A stretch of 64,000 nucleotides of DNA from contig NZ_DF158898.1 of NCBI RefSeq assembly GCF_000307265.1, forward strand, positions 229,138 to 293,137. Direction: 5' to 3'. Shown piece by piece: positions 63,330 through 64,000 of the stretch. This stretch comes from Oscillibacter ruminantium GH1. Lineage in GTDB: Bacteria > Bacillota > Clostridia > Oscillospirales > Oscillospiraceae. Below the pieces are notes generated by a model. It worked only from the letters and a program-made list of their open reading frames with translations. It was not told the origin of the DNA and searched no databases. Both the position numbers and the translations under genes were made by a program. Position 1 is the first letter of the stretch; each line of letters starts with the position of its first letter.

Positions 63330-64000
63330 ATGATCCGGCTTCTCGCAAAAATCTTTATTAAAAACCGAGACGATATTGAAAATTCCGCAGTGCGCGCGGC
63401 TTACGGAATTTTGTGCGGCGCGGTTGGAATTGCACTGAACATTTTGCTGTTTGCAGGCAAGTTTTTCGCCGGAACCATCTCTGGCTCCATTGCCATCACC
63501 GCCGACGCATTCAACAACCTGTCCGACGCAGGCTCCTCGGCCATCACCCTGATGGGGTTTCGGCTGGGAGAGCAGAAACCGGATTCTGAACATCCCTTTG
63601 GTCACGGGCGGATCGAATATCTTTCCGGGCTACTGGTGTCCATGCTGATTATCCTGATGGGTTTTGAACTGGCCCGGACCTCTGTGGAGAAGATTCTGCA
63701 TCCCGTGCCGGTGGAATTTTCGTGGTTGAGCATCGGAATACTGGGCACGTCCATCTGCGTGAAGCTGTATATGTGCTTTTATAATCGCTCTGTGGGCCGG
63801 CGCATCAACTCCACCGCTATGCACGCCACCGCTATGGATAGCCTCAGTGACAGCGTGGCGACTACGGCGGTTCTGATCGCCACTTTGGCAGGCCATTTCG
63901 CTGGAATACAGATCGACGGCTGGTGTGGTATTCTGGTGGCACTGTTTATCCTCTGGTCTGGCTTCAACTCCGGCAGGGACACACTGAACCCTTTACTGGG
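63330..64000 (+). CDS. Cation diffusion facilitator transporter, probably Mn2+ (3' end cut off by window)
   Basis: The first 223 residues of a CDF efflux protein. Membrane helices 1-6 are visible, with the conserved HPFGHGRIEYLSG (88-100) between helices 2 and 3. The metal site reads Asn62-x3-Asp66 in helix 2 (NNLSD) and Asp170-x3-Asp174 in helix 5 (DSLSD). This N-D-D-D set is that of Mn2+ exporters such as MntE, whereas Zn2+ members have His at one or two positions. The ATG at 63330 follows AAAAGGGG. The 99-nt gap before it holds a GGCGGC/GCCGCC hairpin (about 63292-63309). Confidence 0.88.
   Translation, partial: MIRLLAKIFIKNRDDIENSAVRAAYGILCGAVGIALNILLFAGKFFAGTISGSIAITADAFNNLSDAGSSAITLMGFRLGEQKPDSEHPFGHGRIEYLSGLLVSMLIILMGFELARTSVEKILHPVPVEFSWLSIGILGTSICVKLYMCFYNRSVGRRINSTAMHATAMDSLSDSVATTAVLIATLAGHFAGIQIDGWCGILVALFILWSGFNSGRDTLNPLL

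Overview
The window is a GC-rich (roughly 58-60% by eye), almost fully coding segment of a Firmicutes chromosome. A Gram-positive type PolC, the order frr-uppS-cdsA-dxr-rseP-ispG-polC, a complete V/A-type ATPase operon, AddAB instead of RecBCD, a glmS ribozyme and strong Shine-Dalgarno sites all suggest an anaerobic member of the Oscillospiraceae/Clostridia (Oscillibacter, Flavonifractor, Lawsonibacter or a relative). The genus cannot be settled from this sequence.

Layout. 1-5,039: protein quality control and ribosome assembly (clpP partial, clpX, lon, engB). 5,068-5,651: a yjdF-type riboswitch and its yjdF gene. 5,675-16,203: pyrH, frr, then isoprenoid and phospholipid genes (uppS, cdsA, dxr, rseP, ispG) and the replicative polymerase polC. 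16,219-18,217: a Ktr/Trk potassium uptake pair. 18,367-20,475: a minus-strand block (nth, DUF4363, DUF421). 20,695-22,813: glmS behind its ribozyme, with a possible second attenuator. 22,893-24,391: a low-GC accessory patch beside tRNA-Arg(ACG), holding a ribbon-helix-helix protein and one or two unrecognised minus-strand ORFs. 24,563-25,525: a strong promoter, a long structured leader and a DivIVA-like coiled-coil protein. 25,665-34,460: the V-type ATPase operon in the order G/H-I-K-E-C-F-A-B-D; the K subunit carries a sodium-type ion-binding signature. 34,655-45,819: an SLH-like exported protein, ddl-murF, an ABC-F protein, a YdcF-family protein, a flavodoxin, prfA, a Sua5-CoaE fusion and an M18 aminopeptidase. 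46,000-48,553 (minus): gltX-asnA. 48,753-53,056: trpS, a TagO/WecA-like GT4 transferase, mnaA and an anchored unknown protein. 53,138-55,158 (minus): three conserved-looking small proteins of unknown role and a DUF1643 protein. 55,245-62,370: a 68-bp tandem repeat array with hairpins, then addB-addA. 62,391-64,000: a zinc-ribbon protein and a CDF metal exporter, probably for Mn2+, that runs off the window.

The genes are mainly housekeeping: envelope precursor supply (GlmS, UppS, Ddl, MurF, GT4, MnaA), translation (Frr, RF1, Sua5, GltX, TrpS, EngB, ABC-F), replication and repair (PolC, Nth, AddAB), ion energetics (V-ATPase, Ktr, CDF) and proteolysis (ClpXP, Lon, RseP, M18). The less ordinary content is at RNA level or in small loci: the yjdF riboswitch with an 8-nt anti-Shine-Dalgarno match, the glmS ribozyme followed by competing hairpins, the 68-bp hairpin array before addAB, a 119-bp palindromic element before rseP, a promoter-driven structured RNA before the DivIVA-like gene, and a 51-codon AT-rich ORF overlapping the V-ATPase promoter. 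I found no CRISPR array, rRNA, transposase or intact mobile element.
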